64,000 bases of DNA from NCBI GenBank assembly GCA_002295635.1, contig DBHK01000013.1:62001-126000 (forward strand). The letters run 5' to 3'. A program made the position numbers and the translations under genes. Within the stretch, counting starts at the first letter, position 1. Each line of letters opens with the position of its first letter. Below are positions 45,268 to 54,606 of the stretch, in pieces. The notes beneath the pieces are model-generated. The model was given only the letters and a program-made list of their open reading frames with translations, searched no databases and had not been told where the DNA came from. Origin of the DNA: UBA830 sp002295635. GTDB taxonomy: Bacteria; Pseudomonadota; Alphaproteobacteria; MPNO01; UBA830.

Positions 45268-45957
45268 GTGGCTATTTATAACTATGACGCCGACGCGCAA
45301 CGGGTATACGCTATTCTGAAGGATGGCGGGATAGGCGTAATACCGACCCATGTCGGGTATGTCATCGTCGCTTGCGAGCCCGAGGCGATCTGGCGCATCT
45401 TCACGGCAAAAAAGCGCAAACCTGAAAAACTCAACGCCGTCATCGGCTGTAAAGAAATGCATTTGGAGCTGCACGACCTGCCTGATGAGCGCCGTCTAAT
45501 TGTCGAAGCTATCACGGAGGAATGGGATCTTCCGATGGGGACCGCGGCCCCGGTCCTTATGGATCACCCATCGCTAGCAAACCTTCCCGACGACACATTA
45601 AAACAAACGACACACAACGGGACACTCGCAATGTTACTAAATGCCGGCACTCTAATGGAAAAGATCGCGCAGCTGGCATTTGCCGAAAACCGTATGGCGA
45701 TAGGTTCCTCTGCGAATGTATCACTCCGAGGTGTCAAGTTTCACCCCTCAGAGATCGAATCAGAAATTCTTGCAGTAGCTGATATCGTAATCGATTATGG
45801 TCTAATGCGATGGAACCAATACAATCATTCATCTACAATGATTAATGTTAGCACGATGGAAGTTATTCGCTATGGCTCGTGTTTTGACCTGATTGAAGAT
45901 CTCCTTCGCAGCCAATTTGGCATCTCACTCCCCCCAAACCCCTATGGAAGCTCCTGA
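45268..45957 (+). CDS. Sua5/YciO/YrdC-family protein
   Basis: Protein of 229 residues in the YrdC fold, related to the threonylcarbamoyl-AMP synthase for tRNA t6A. It has a KKRKPEK nucleotide-binding segment (residues ~47-54) and SSANVSLRG, the S-x-N motif that binds threonine/AMP. The sequence is shorter and divergent from true TsaC, and lacks the C-terminal Sua5 domain, so it may be a YciO-type paralogue or act on another ligand. GTG start. Its last bases overlap or abut the next gene, implying coupling. Confidence 0.8.
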   Translation: MAIYNYDADAQRVYAILKDGGIGVIPTHVGYVIVACEPEAIWRIFTAKKRKPEKLNAVIGCKEMHLELHDLPDERRLIVEAITEEWDLPMGTAAPVLMDHPSLANLPDDTLKQTTHNGTLAMLLNAGTLMEKIAQLAFAENRMAIGSSANVSLRGVKFHPSEIESEILAVADIVIDYGLMRWNQYNHSSTMINVSTMEVIRYGSCFDLIEDLLRSQFGISLPPNPYGSS

Positions 45958-45958
45958 C

Positions 45959-46888
45959 GTGAAAGCACTTATTTACGACGATTATTGTGACCTTTCTGGT
46001 ATGAGAATCGCTGAAATGCCAGATCCCAAAGCAGGACCCGACGACGTGTTGGTTGAAGTGCACGCAGCGGGGCTGAACCCGATCGATTGGAAGGTAAGAT
46101 CTGGCCAGATGCGTGGACGGTTTGAACTTGAGTTTCCGGATGTCGCGGGAAGAGACTTATCCGGCGTAGTGATCGCAGCCGGTCAAAACGTGGATCACCT
46201 AAAAAAAGGTGATACTGTTTTCGGCACCTGCCCACCAGACCGTTGGGGTAGCCATGCGGAATTAGTTGCGGTTGCAGCCAACGCTCTAGGCATCAAGCCC
46301 CCCGAGATTTCCCACATTGAAGCAGCCTCTATTTCCCTCGTCGGACTGACCGCGCTCACCGCTCTGGAGCAGACCGCCAATATCGTTGCCGGAATGAAGG
46401 TTTTAATCCATGCCGGCGCCGGCGGCGTCGGTTCATTCGCCATACAGTATGCCAAGTCCCGCGGAGCGCTAGTGTATACCACAGCAAGCCCCACAAATAC
46501 TGAATTTGTTGAGAATCTTGGGGCCGATAAGGTAATAGACTATCGCTCGCAGGATTTTCGTGAGGTCGTCTCCAATATAGACATAGTCTATGACACCTTA
46601 GGTGGAGACACTAATATACGATCATACGACATTCTAAAATCTGGCGGCCTAATGGTTTGCCTCAATGCGGAGCCGGTCCCTAGTGAAAAAACGCGCGAGG
46701 ATATTAGGGTCGATACCCCCTTGGTTAAATACGATCGAGCGGGCGTCGAACGTATCGTTGAACTAATTCAAGTAGGCGCCGTTAGGCCCAGTGTTGGGAG
46801 CGTATATTACCTCGACGACGCAATCGAAGCTTACGGTCTAAGCGAGACCAATCACGCCCAAGGCAAAGTTGTTCTGCAGATGAAATGA
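45959..46888 (+). CDS. Quinone-oxidoreductase-like medium-chain dehydrogenase
   Basis: MDR protein of 309 residues. N-terminal GroES-like domain (LNPIDWKVRSGQM), NADP-binding GAGGVGSFAIQYAK motif near residue 150, no structural or catalytic zinc Cys. Similar to NADPH:quinone reductases and 2-haloacrylate reductases. I place the start at the GTG, eight bases after GGAAG, giving MKALIY as in the family; ATG 45944 is possible and would overlap YrdC. It is translationally coupled with the YrdC gene. A broken opine dehydrogenase lies 65 bases downstream. Confidence 0.87.
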   Translation: MKALIYDDYCDLSGMRIAEMPDPKAGPDDVLVEVHAAGLNPIDWKVRSGQMRGRFELEFPDVAGRDLSGVVIAAGQNVDHLKKGDTVFGTCPPDRWGSHAELVAVAANALGIKPPEISHIEAASISLVGLTALTALEQTANIVAGMKVLIHAGAGGVGSFAIQYAKSRGALVYTTASPTNTEFVENLGADKVIDYRSQDFREVVSNIDIVYDTLGGDTNIRSYDILKSGGLMVCLNAEPVPSEKTREDIRVDTPLVKYDRAGVERIVELIQVGAVRPSVGSVYYLDDAIEAYGLSETNHAQGKVVLQMK

Positions 46889-46953
46889 ACGCTTTGTTGA
46901 AATTCAAATACGTTTAAAAGGATTTGGTTTTATACATACCGAAGGCAAGAAAC

Positions 46954-47328
46954 GTGGAGATAACTGTCCTCGGAGGCAAACACGGATGATACGCTACGGC
47001 GGCGGATACCGCGGAAACAGAGCATAATATTCGTTTCTGGCGTCGAGATTTTGATGCTTTTGGAGAGGTGTCCGCAAGCAAAACAATCACGGCAACTGAC
47101 CCTAACGATCGCCGCGACATTCCATTCGGGATCATCACCAGCGGTGTTGCAACCGCAATGAATGGTGCAAAACTAATTAATTCACCGTTACCCGGAACGG
47201 CTAAACACGAGTTATGCGAATTAATTCCGCCTCACTTGCGAGATGGCCTTCGTGAACGCCAAGATTTTATGACTATCGCAACATCGATGTGGAGTCCTAA
47301 CAGTTCGAAACACTTTGAAAGTTTGTAG
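46954..47328 (+). pseudogene. Truncated octopine/nopaline dehydrogenase-family pseudogene
   Basis: From GTG 46954 the frame reads EITVLGGKHG, then TGA at 46987-46989, then continues AADTAETEHNIRFWRRDFD and further. This is the NAD-binding start of the opine-dehydrogenase family (VLGGxxG plus the RFWRRD segment), and LPGTA is also familiar. Similarity stops near 47250 and the frame ends at 47328, after about 125 codons instead of about 360. So there is a nonsense codon and a C-terminal deletion. In working relatives a Cys, Ser or Ala sits at the TGA site. Confidence 0.7.
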
Positions 47329-47478
47329 ACCTAATCGAATACCTTTGCCTCATGGCCCTTCAGACGGGTTGACCGATCCCGCCGAGAGCCTTGCGGCAAA
47401 AGCTGGTAATTCCGTCGTAAATACGTAATTTCTAAAGGCGACGGAACAAACTCATAATTTTTAAATATTGAGGCAATT

Positions 47479-47661
47479 ATGAGCGGGAAAACATTTTTTA
47501 AGACAACCGTATACCGTTTTATGAAAGGGTTTGCGTTTAAAGCGACAAAAACGCTAAGCTTTGAGGGATTGATGTTGGCTACTCGTTCTTATCGCCGTAG
47601 AGCGCGTATGACGAGAAGCGCTCGGACAGTAAGGTCAAGACTGCACAGATCAATTATATAA
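47479..47661 (+). CDS. Small very basic protein upstream of the cold-shock gene
   Basis: ORF of 60 residues with a GAGG ribosome site seven bases before the ATG. It is rich in Arg, Lys, Thr and Ser, with a long RSYRRRARMTRSARTVRSR tail; no acidic cluster. Possible nucleic-acid-binding peptide, or non-coding. It lies 37 bases before the cold-shock gene and would share its transcript. No family recognised. Confidence 0.42.
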   Translation: MSGKTFFKTTVYRFMKGFAFKATKTLSFEGLMLATRSYRRRARMTRSARTVRSRLHRSII

Positions 47662-47698
47662 ATGATTAAAATAATTAGACGTCGATTAAGGAGTTACT

Positions 47699-47908
47699 AT
47701 GCCGACAGGTACCGTTAAGTGGTTCAACCCCACAAAAGGTTTTGGATTTATTGAGCCCGACGAAGGCGGGAAAGATGCGTTTGTTCATATTTCCGCTGTT
47801 GAGCGGGCCGGACTGCAAGGGTTGCGTGAGGGCCAAAAGGTCGAGTTTGAGCTAGTTCCTAGCCGCGATGGCCGAAACGCTGCTGACAACATTGTAGCAC
47901 TGGACTAA
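47699..47908 (+). CDS. Cold-shock protein (CspA family)
   Basis: Single cold-shock domain of 69 residues. RNP1 KGFGFIEP and RNP2 AFVHISAV are complete, so it can bind single-stranded nucleic acid as an RNA chaperone. Ribosome site TAAGGAG, spacing 6. A terminator follows at 47923. The basic small ORF before it could belong to the same mRNA. Confidence 0.96.
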   Translation: MPTGTVKWFNPTKGFGFIEPDEGGKDAFVHISAVERAGLQGLREGQKVEFELVPSRDGRNAADNIVALD

Positions 47909-47922
47909 CTCTCGGATTTCCT

Positions 47923-47952
47923 AAAAAAACGATAGATCCGTCTATCGCTTTT
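47923..47952 (+). terminator. Terminator after the cold-shock gene
   Basis: Stem CGATAGA / TCTATCG with loop TCCG, preceded by seven A's and followed by CTTTT. It lies in the short gap between convergent csp and hyuB and likely ends both. Confidence 0.9.
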
Positions 47953-47963
47953 GATAATAAGTC

Positions 47964-49685
47964 TCAGTTGACTTGGCGAAGTGCTAAAGTTGCCACTTTG
48001 TCGATAACACCTGTGCTAGGATCAACCACAACCTTGTGATGTTCTCGTGCGTATGCAGCTGAAATTTTAGCATTCCAGACATCTCGCGCGACGCTATGGG
48101 GATCTCGTTTTAGTGGATCACCAAAACCACCACCGCCTGGCTGAACATGGCGGATTAAATCGCCCTGTTCCAACTTTCTATTGATTTTACTGGGCAGAGA
48201 GATGTGGTGGCCCGCATGAGTTGTAATCTCGTTTACAGCGGGGCTTGCCTCCCCACCCCCGGCGAGCCCATAAGGTCTGATTTTCATCCGGTCAGCACGC
48301 AGTTGCAACCCCGCCTCCCTCGCCAAAAGGCGGTATGATCGAGCAACGCCAAGGCCACCGCGAAATTCACCTGCGCCACAACTATCTGGTACAAGCGCAT
48401 ATTCTTCTACCCGGACGGGATGTTGCGATTCCATTGTTTCGACCGGCGTATTCGAAAGATTCTGCGAGGGATTTGTTATGGCCTCGATCCCATCCTTATC
48501 CGGTCGACCGCCCCAAGCGCCACAAATCATGTCAACAATGATAAATGGATTTCCATCGGCCTTATACCCACCCAGAGACACAACCGTATTACCGCCCTCG
48601 CCCGCAGCCGGCACTATATCTGGCACGATTTTCGCTAAAGCACCAAACATTGTGTCAACGATACGATATCCTGTTAACGCCCGAGCAGCGCAGGCAGCGG
48701 GCATTTTCGGGTTCACGATAGATGCCTCGGGTGCTTTTACGTCTATCGCCCGAAACACGCCGGCATTATTAGGTATATCGCCTTTTAGGACGCATCGAAC
48801 CGACAAATAGGTGCAGGAATTGGTGTAGGATTTAGTCGAGTTCAGAGCTGCAGGCACTTGTGGGGCAGTGCCCGTATAGTCAACTGTTACCCCATCACCA
48901 TTAACTGTAATGGAAGTTTTAATTGGAATAGGTTCGTCAGTGAAACCGTCATCGTCTATATAATCCGTGAATTCATACACCCCGTCCGGCCACTTCCGGA
49001 TTTCCTCTCTGGTCATGCGCTCGGCATAATTAAGAAGCTCAGTGAAATAAATTTGGGCCCTCGTTGCACCATAACGATCAAATAGTTTGCTCATTTCACG
49101 CGCGCCGGTACCACAAGCAGCATACTGCGCTTTCAAGTCACCGATAACACGATCTGGTAATCTAACGTTTAAATCGATTAACTTAATTAGAGTGTTATTT
49201 ATTTTTCCATTTTCAAAAAATTTTAACGCCGGGATCCTTAGCCCTTCTTGAAAAATTTCCTCAGAATCGCTGGCGTTTGATCCCGCCACACGCCCACCAA
49301 CGTCTGTATGATGACATATGACAACCGTAAAACCCTGTAGATGAGTTCCATGAAATATCGGCATGAACATAAAAATGTCTGGGAGGTGCATTCCGCCCTG
49401 ATAGGGGTCATTGAGTATTACTGCGTCCCCCGGAGAGAGACTATCACCGTATTGTTCTAACACCACGCCCATTGCCTCCGGTACAGCACCAAGATGAAGT
49501 GCTACGGTTTTTGCTTGCGCGATCATATTTCCAGATGCATCGCAAATTGCGGCAGAGAAATCCATCACGTCCTTTACTATCTCGGACCGTGCAGTGCGCA
49601 TGACGTCATACGCCATTTCATCAACAATCGAGTCTAGGCCATTTTTGATAACAGCAAAGGTAATTGGATCAATATCAGGGGTCAT
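47964..49685 (-). CDS. hyuB: Hydantoinase/oxoprolinase family protein, subunit B
   Basis: Subunit of about 573 residues of an ATP-dependent hydantoinase/acetone-carboxylase-type enzyme. Typical stretches are DPITFAVIKNGL, GDAVILNDPYQGGMHLPD and PGGGGFGDP near the C-terminus. The ATG at 49685 is three bases from the stop of hyuA; an upstream TTG at 49691 would overlap. The pair opens cyclic amides such as 5-oxoproline, hydantoins or N-methylhydantoin; which one cannot be told. A second hyuA starts at 62750. Confidence 0.93.
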   Translation of the reverse strand: MTPDIDPITFAVIKNGLDSIVDEMAYDVMRTARSEIVKDVMDFSAAICDASGNMIAQAKTVALHLGAVPEAMGVVLEQYGDSLSPGDAVILNDPYQGGMHLPDIFMFMPIFHGTHLQGFTVVICHHTDVGGRVAGSNASDSEEIFQEGLRIPALKFFENGKINNTLIKLIDLNVRLPDRVIGDLKAQYAACGTGAREMSKLFDRYGATRAQIYFTELLNYAERMTREEIRKWPDGVYEFTDYIDDDGFTDEPIPIKTSITVNGDGVTVDYTGTAPQVPAALNSTKSYTNSCTYLSVRCVLKGDIPNNAGVFRAIDVKAPEASIVNPKMPAACAARALTGYRIVDTMFGALAKIVPDIVPAAGEGGNTVVSLGGYKADGNPFIIVDMICGAWGGRPDKDGIEAITNPSQNLSNTPVETMESQHPVRVEEYALVPDSCGAGEFRGGLGVARSYRLLAREAGLQLRADRMKIRPYGLAGGGEASPAVNEITTHAGHHISLPSKINRKLEQGDLIRHVQPGGGGFGDPLKRDPHSVARDVWNAKISAAYAREHHKVVVDPSTGVIDKVATLALRQVN

Positions 49686-49687
49686 TT

Positions 49688-51799
49688 TCAATACACCATC
49701 GCGCTATCAGGAACATCAATGACAACACTCCCACAGCCATCTGCAGCCGCAATAGAGTCCGGCGGCAAAACGATCGTTGTATCGTAAGATTCAAGTATTG
49801 TAGGACCCACAATCAAACCGTCCGTAATTGTTGTCCGTGCTCTAGTAGGTGTCGGTGTATAATCCTCCGTCACCGAAAACCAGGCCGAACGTTGTTCGTC
49901 CGGGATATCAAGCGCCACAACCTGAGAATCAATTCCCTTAAAACTTAGACGGTTGTCCCGAATACCCCGGGCAGCTAGTCGTATATTCACAAGTTCTTTT
50001 GCCTCATCATTTATATATCCGTATGTATCTTCGTAAGCCACCTGAAAGGCGCGCTTTAGGACATCGAACCCCTGTTCGAAAATCTCTTCCGGGTTAATTG
50101 GGACTGTCAATTCCGAGGACTGCCCGATATATCTAACATCCGCGCTGAATGATAATTGTATCTGGCTGTTGGGAAACCCGTCGATACGTAAACGCTCAAC
50201 ACCCTCCTCACGCAACTTAGCAATGGCCTCAGCAAATTGGGGGACCTCCAGTCTCGCAATAGGTTGGAGCAGGTTACGTACAAAGTTGTGTTCCACGTCA
50301 GATGCCAACATTCCGACCGAACTAAACACGCCTGACATCGGTGGCACGATTACCTTTCGAATACCCAGTAATCCTGCCACTTCCACAGCGTGCACGGGAC
50401 CAGATCCACCGAATGCCATTAGAGCCATATCCCGCGGGTCACGTCCCCTTTCAACTGTTACTGAACGGATAGCTCGAGCCATAGCAACATTGGCGATTTT
50501 TCTGATCCCTGCCGCCGCTTGGACCATGTTTAGTCCAAGTGGTTTACCGATTTTCTCCATCACCGCGTTTTCAGAAAGCCCCACATCGATTGCTAGACTC
50601 CCACCAGCCAAGCCATCCGGATTGAGGTACCCAAGAATGACGTTTGCGTCGGTGACGGTAGGTCGGTCGTTACCAAGACCGTAACAAGCAGGACCAGGAT
50701 CAGCTCCAGCGGATATCGGACCCACCTGGAGTAAACCGCCCTCATCGATCCAAGCTATCGAGCCTCCGCCAGCCCCTACCTCGGCTATATCTATGGCAGG
50801 CACTTTCAACATATAACCACCACCCTTAATAAATCGGCTTGGGGTAGAAATACCATCACGGAACTCGTACTCCGATGTTAGACTTGGTTCGCCACACTCG
50901 ATAATAGAAGCTTTCGCTGTCGTACCACCCATATCGAACGCAATGGCATTCTCATAGCCATTGTCTTGTCCCAAACGCGCGGCCCCCATCACTCCACCCG
51001 CCGGTCCCGAACCAACCGCAAATACTGGTACGGCGCTGGCTGTCTCGACTCGCATCATGCCGCCAGATGATGCAACTACCAGAAGTGGTGCTTTCATTCC
51101 CGCGTCGGACAGGTTTAGCGTCAAATTTGCAAGATATCGTCTCATTTCCGACAAAAGGTAAGCATTGACTACTGTGGTCGACGTACGTTCGTATTCCTTC
51201 ATCTCGGGCAACACATCACAAGAAGCTGTCACTAATAGGTCGGGAAAGTTTTGATGCAGAATGTCAACAGTTCGGCGTTCATTTGAAGGATTCACACAAG
51301 AGTTAATGTAGCAAATAGCAACGGACTCAACCCCTTCTTCGACGAGCATCTCGCCAGCCGAAATTACCTCTTCCTCAGAAAGCGGGTGAACAACCTCTCC
51401 GTCAGCGCCCATTCTTTCGCTGATCTCTAAGCGATACCTACGAGGCACCAATGGCTCCGGCTTTTCCCATGAGAGGTTAAACATCGTGGGAGTTCGGATA
51501 CGACCAATCTCGAGAATATCGCGAAAGCCTCTTGTCGTGATTAGACCTGTCTTAGCTCCAGATTTTTGAAGAATCGTATTTGATCCAACCGTGGTGCCAT
51601 GCACTATCTCCCGAACAGCGCTAAATTCAGCCCCAAGGTCTTTGAGCAAGCCCGCCAAGCCGGTTACTACTGCTTGTCCCGGATCGTTCGGCGTAGAAGC
51701 CACTTTACGAACATGCAGGGTTCCGTCTGCAAGCTGTGCGACAATATCTGTAAAGGTTCCCCCGATATCACAACCGATATGGATTTTGAACTCTGTCAT
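49688..51799 (-). CDS. hyuA: Hydantoinase/oxoprolinase family protein, subunit A
   Basis: ATPase-like subunit of 703 residues. N-terminal GCDIGGTFTDIVAQ and later AFDMGGTTAKAS are the two phosphate-binding strands of the actin/hexokinase-type fold; HGTTVGSNTIL and AVGSGPAGGVMG are also characteristic. Length normal. It precedes hyuB with essentially no gap. A minus-strand TATAAT near 51886-51891, about 90 bases upstream, could be the -10 box, but no good -35 is seen. Confidence 0.94.
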   Translation of the reverse strand: MTEFKIHIGCDIGGTFTDIVAQLADGTLHVRKVASTPNDPGQAVVTGLAGLLKDLGAEFSAVREIVHGTTVGSNTILQKSGAKTGLITTRGFRDILEIGRIRTPTMFNLSWEKPEPLVPRRYRLEISERMGADGEVVHPLSEEEVISAGEMLVEEGVESVAICYINSCVNPSNERRTVDILHQNFPDLLVTASCDVLPEMKEYERTSTTVVNAYLLSEMRRYLANLTLNLSDAGMKAPLLVVASSGGMMRVETASAVPVFAVGSGPAGGVMGAARLGQDNGYENAIAFDMGGTTAKASIIECGEPSLTSEYEFRDGISTPSRFIKGGGYMLKVPAIDIAEVGAGGGSIAWIDEGGLLQVGPISAGADPGPACYGLGNDRPTVTDANVILGYLNPDGLAGGSLAIDVGLSENAVMEKIGKPLGLNMVQAAAGIRKIANVAMARAIRSVTVERGRDPRDMALMAFGGSGPVHAVEVAGLLGIRKVIVPPMSGVFSSVGMLASDVEHNFVRNLLQPIARLEVPQFAEAIAKLREEGVERLRIDGFPNSQIQLSFSADVRYIGQSSELTVPINPEEIFEQGFDVLKRAFQVAYEDTYGYINDEAKELVNIRLAARGIRDNRLSFKGIDSQVVALDIPDEQRSAWFSVTEDYTPTPTRARTTITDGLIVGPTILESYDTTIVLPPDSIAAADGCGSVVIDVPDSAMVY

Positions 51800-52255
51800 G
51801 TGGCTAATCGATTTTTACCTGTATTAAGGAGAACCGATTCTGCGCTGAAGTCGACAGCCATGCCAGTAACAAAACAGACCGTATAATTATAGAGGAAATA
51901 TCACACACTCGCCGACTGTGTCCCAAAATCTTCTGCCGCTTCGGCAGAGCATACATCCTCCGTCGATCCGGTAAATCCCGATGTACACGCCACATCGGTA
52001 TAGTTGCTAAGTTTATAATTATGAGGAATTTATGGACAGAGTCTATTCTTATGCCTGAGTTAACTAGATAACTCGCATTTTGAGGCGGGTTGAGGCGGAT
52101 ACTTTGGAGATGTCTCGGGAAAAGTTTATACTCACCCCAGTCAAGATATAAAGCGCCTCGCTGAGTAAGCCCTTACGCTCCAGAAAACTACAAGGAGCTA
52201 ATACCCATACTATTTGAGCAACGCGAGCCCGCTTTTAAGGGATAATGCCTATTTA
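51800..52255. other. Intergenic region between the CMD gene and hyuA, with two hairpins
   Basis: About 455 bases without a supported gene. Two perfect hairpins occur: CCGATGT / ACATCGG (51978-51998, 7-base loop) and TCTGCCG / CGGCAGA (51932-51948, 3-base loop). Both lie on the minus-strand path from the CMD gene into hyuA, 130-200 bases before hyuA. There is no T tract. They may limit read-through or be part of a hyuA leader. A TATAAT (minus) is at 51886-51891. Confidence 0.55.
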
Positions 52256-52804
52256 TTATTTGGTGAACGGTTCTGGCTCACCCTCGGGTATAGCTACTCG
52301 AAATACATTTAGAGTAAATGAGATTAGAGTGTAGTAACCGCAAATCCCGATCAGTTCCACCATCAGCTCATCACCAAGAAGGTCAACGCCGCTCTTGTAG
52401 GATACGTCCGAAAGCTCTCCGGTTTTGACTATTTCTTGCGCGATTTCATGGACCAACTGCTCCTGGTCCGACAGGGGTTCTGGGTTTTTACCGGTTCTAA
52501 GTAATTCAATCGCACTGGCATCTACACCCTCCTCCACTGCTAACGGCGCGTGCGCAAACCATTCAAAATTTGCCTGCCAATATTGGCCGACAGTGCAAAT
52601 CGCTAATTCCCTTAAATTCCCGGGTAAATTCGACCCGTAGCGTAAAAAGGAACCTAATTTTTGCGCTGGATCAGCGAGTCCGGGAGCATGCAACCAGGGT
52701 CCAAATGGTCCGCGAATTGACCCTCTTGTCTCAGTAATTGAGTCCGCTATCCGTCTCTGATCATCGGAATATTTATCAGGGTCGGGGGCGAAGAGGCGCT
52801 GCAT
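52256..52804 (-). CDS. Carboxymuconolactone decarboxylase (CMD)-family protein
   Basis: Helical protein of 182 residues in the CMD/AhpD-like family, with NLRELAICTVGQYWQANFEWFAHA as the core helices; the pattern E...C...H of AhpD is partly present (E, C and H). Family members decarboxylate lactones or act as peroxide-linked thiol proteins. Ribosome site AGGAAAG. A small ORF of unknown status lies just upstream on the same strand. Likely acts on a muconolactone-like acid. Confidence 0.85.
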   Translation of the reverse strand: MQRLFAPDPDKYSDDQRRIADSITETRGSIRGPFGPWLHAPGLADPAQKLGSFLRYGSNLPGNLRELAICTVGQYWQANFEWFAHAPLAVEEGVDASAIELLRTGKNPEPLSDQEQLVHEIAQEIVKTGELSDVSYKSGVDLLGDELMVELIGICGYYTLISFTLNVFRVAIPEGEPEPFTK

Positions 52805-52831
52805 TCTTACTTTCCTAGGGATTAAATACTT

Positions 52832-53086
52832 TTAGACCTTCACCATATCGTCAACCTTTAACGACAGGCGTTCGCGAGAATCGTGCGCTAATAAACTCAA
52901 ACTCTTCAATTTTCCGCCCCCAAAACTTCGGTAAATACCCTCGGAGTAGACCCGAGAGAAGGGATGCAAAAAATCATCCGACGTTTCCTCATGAAACTGA
53001 CAATTGATCTCCGGCAACATAATATCAGAATTGGATTTGATCCTATTCACCAGCCAAACCAAGATATCTACGGAACGGCATGGCAT
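52832..53086 (-). CDS. Unknown small protein upstream of the CMD gene, possibly a fragment
   Basis: ORF of 84 residues ending 28 bases before the CMD start. The last ~60 residues (from ML at 53020) look protein-like, with charged, aromatic and Gly-rich pieces (YRSFGGGKLKSL, ERLSLKVDDMVKV). The beginning coincides with a run of eight C at 53093-53100, where a frameshift could have cut an originally longer gene. No family recognised. Either an intact small protein or the 3' remnant of a larger one. Confidence 0.35.
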   Translation of the reverse strand: MPCRSVDILVWLVNRIKSNSDIMLPEINCQFHEETSDDFLHPFSRVYSEGIYRSFGGGKLKSLSLLAHDSRERLSLKVDDMVKV

Positions 53087-53306
53087 CGAATACCCCCCCC
53101 GTCATTATTTTCACTCAATTATACTCATAAATCCAAGATTACGAAAAATCCTCGAATGAGCAAGTTGCATTATCCATTAACTACGAAACCGAATGGTACC
53201 CACCTATCAAATATCCGCTCGGCGGACGAATTACAGCTGAGATCACTTGACGCACTCGAACTTCCTGACACAGTATCGCAATTGGTTTAGGTGGAGAGAG
53301 AGCGAG

Positions 53307-54473
53307 ATGACTGGCTGCATCGTGGGCTGGGCCCACACTAAATTTGGAAAACACGAAGGTGTTGAACTTGAAACCCTCATAGTCGAAGCTGCCACGGAGT
53401 CCCTTCTCGACGCCGGTATCGCACCCGAAGACGTCGACGAAATCTACATTGGACATTTCAATGGTGGTTTCGTGACGCAGGACTTCCCAGCATCGCTGGT
53501 CCTTCAGGCTCACAAAGGTTTGCGTTTTACGCCAGCGACACGAGTAGAAAACGCCTGTGCTACAGGTACAGCTGCAATTTTTCAGGGGCTAAACTCCATT
53601 GCTGCTGGTAATGCAAGGATTGTACTTTGCGTCGGCGTCGAAAAAATGACCGAGTTAAATAGCACTGCAATCGGCGAAGTTTTGACAAAAGCAAGTTATT
53701 TCAAGGAGGAAGGCGGAGAGAACGGCTCCTTCGTCGATATCTTTGCGCGCATCGCTGAGCGATATTTTAGCGAATACGGAGATCATTCCGACGCCCTGGC
53801 ACAGATCGCGGCCAAGAATCACTCCAATGGTGCAGTTAACCCACTGGCCCATTTCCAAAAGGATCTGGGATACGACTTTTGCCGCACGGCTTCCGAGAAA
53901 AACCCTTTTATTTCGGGTCCGCTTAAACGTTCAGACTGCTCGCCTGTAACTGACGGAGCAGCAGCGGTTGTATTAGCTAGCAAAGAAGTTGCGTTGGGAA
54001 TGAAAAAGGCAGTAGCTTTCCGTGCTGCCTCCCACGTTAATGACTTTTTGCCCATGTCTAGCCGCGATGTGACACAATTTGAGGGTGCAGCCAAGGCATG
54101 GCGGCTAGCATACAATCAAGCAAATATTGCCGTAAACGACCTTGACGTTGTCGAGGTTCACGACTGTTTTACCATTGCCGAACTTCTAATATATGAAGCT
54201 ATGGGCCTAGCCGAAAAAGGGAAAGGCGGCACCGTCATTGCGGAGGGTGTTTCTGCCAAAGATGGCAGACTGCCCATTAATCCATCGGGCGGACTAAAAT
54301 CGAAAGGGCACCCGATTGGTGCAACAGGTGTGTCAATGCATGTTATGGCCGCAATGCAGGTGCGGGGTGATGCCGGTCCACTGCAAGTTTCTGGAGCCGA
54401 AATAGCTGGCGTGTTCAATATGGGAGGGTCCGCCGTGGCCAATTATACCTCTATTCTCGAAGCAGCGCGCTGA
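53307..54473 (+). CDS. Thiolase-family acetyl-CoA acetyltransferase (SCP-x-like)
   Basis: Thiolase of 388 residues. Acylated Cys is in ENACATGTAAI, the second catalytic region is VEVHDCFTIAELL, and the C-terminal GHPIGATG loop is present; the order resembles the SCP-x/archaeal thiolase branch. The start is the ATG at 53307 after GGAGAGAG; the frame is open from 53247. An acyl-CoA synthetase gene follows after 133 bases, suggesting a beta-oxidation-like cleavage of a side chain or ring product. Confidence 0.9.
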   Translation: MTGCIVGWAHTKFGKHEGVELETLIVEAATESLLDAGIAPEDVDEIYIGHFNGGFVTQDFPASLVLQAHKGLRFTPATRVENACATGTAAIFQGLNSIAAGNARIVLCVGVEKMTELNSTAIGEVLTKASYFKEEGGENGSFVDIFARIAERYFSEYGDHSDALAQIAAKNHSNGAVNPLAHFQKDLGYDFCRTASEKNPFISGPLKRSDCSPVTDGAAAVVLASKEVALGMKKAVAFRAASHVNDFLPMSSRDVTQFEGAAKAWRLAYNQANIAVNDLDVVEVHDCFTIAELLIYEAMGLAEKGKGGTVIAEGVSAKDGRLPINPSGGLKSKGHPIGATGVSMHVMAAMQVRGDAGPLQVSGAEIAGVFNMGGSAVANYTSILEAAR

Positions 54474-54606
54474 CTTACGTCTTGAAAAAGCAGCCTCAAG
54501 CCCAACGCATCGTTGTAAGACCGATAAAATATTTGGTCAGTCGAATGCCGTTAACCCAGTCCCTCATCACTCCTAGTGAATTAAAGATAAAACTAGGCAA
54601 CGGCTT

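Noticed and set aside
46987..46989. TGA read as selenocysteine in the opine-dehydrogenase-like frame
   Set aside because: No selenoprotein of this family is known to me, and the C-terminal two thirds are also missing, so decay is simpler.
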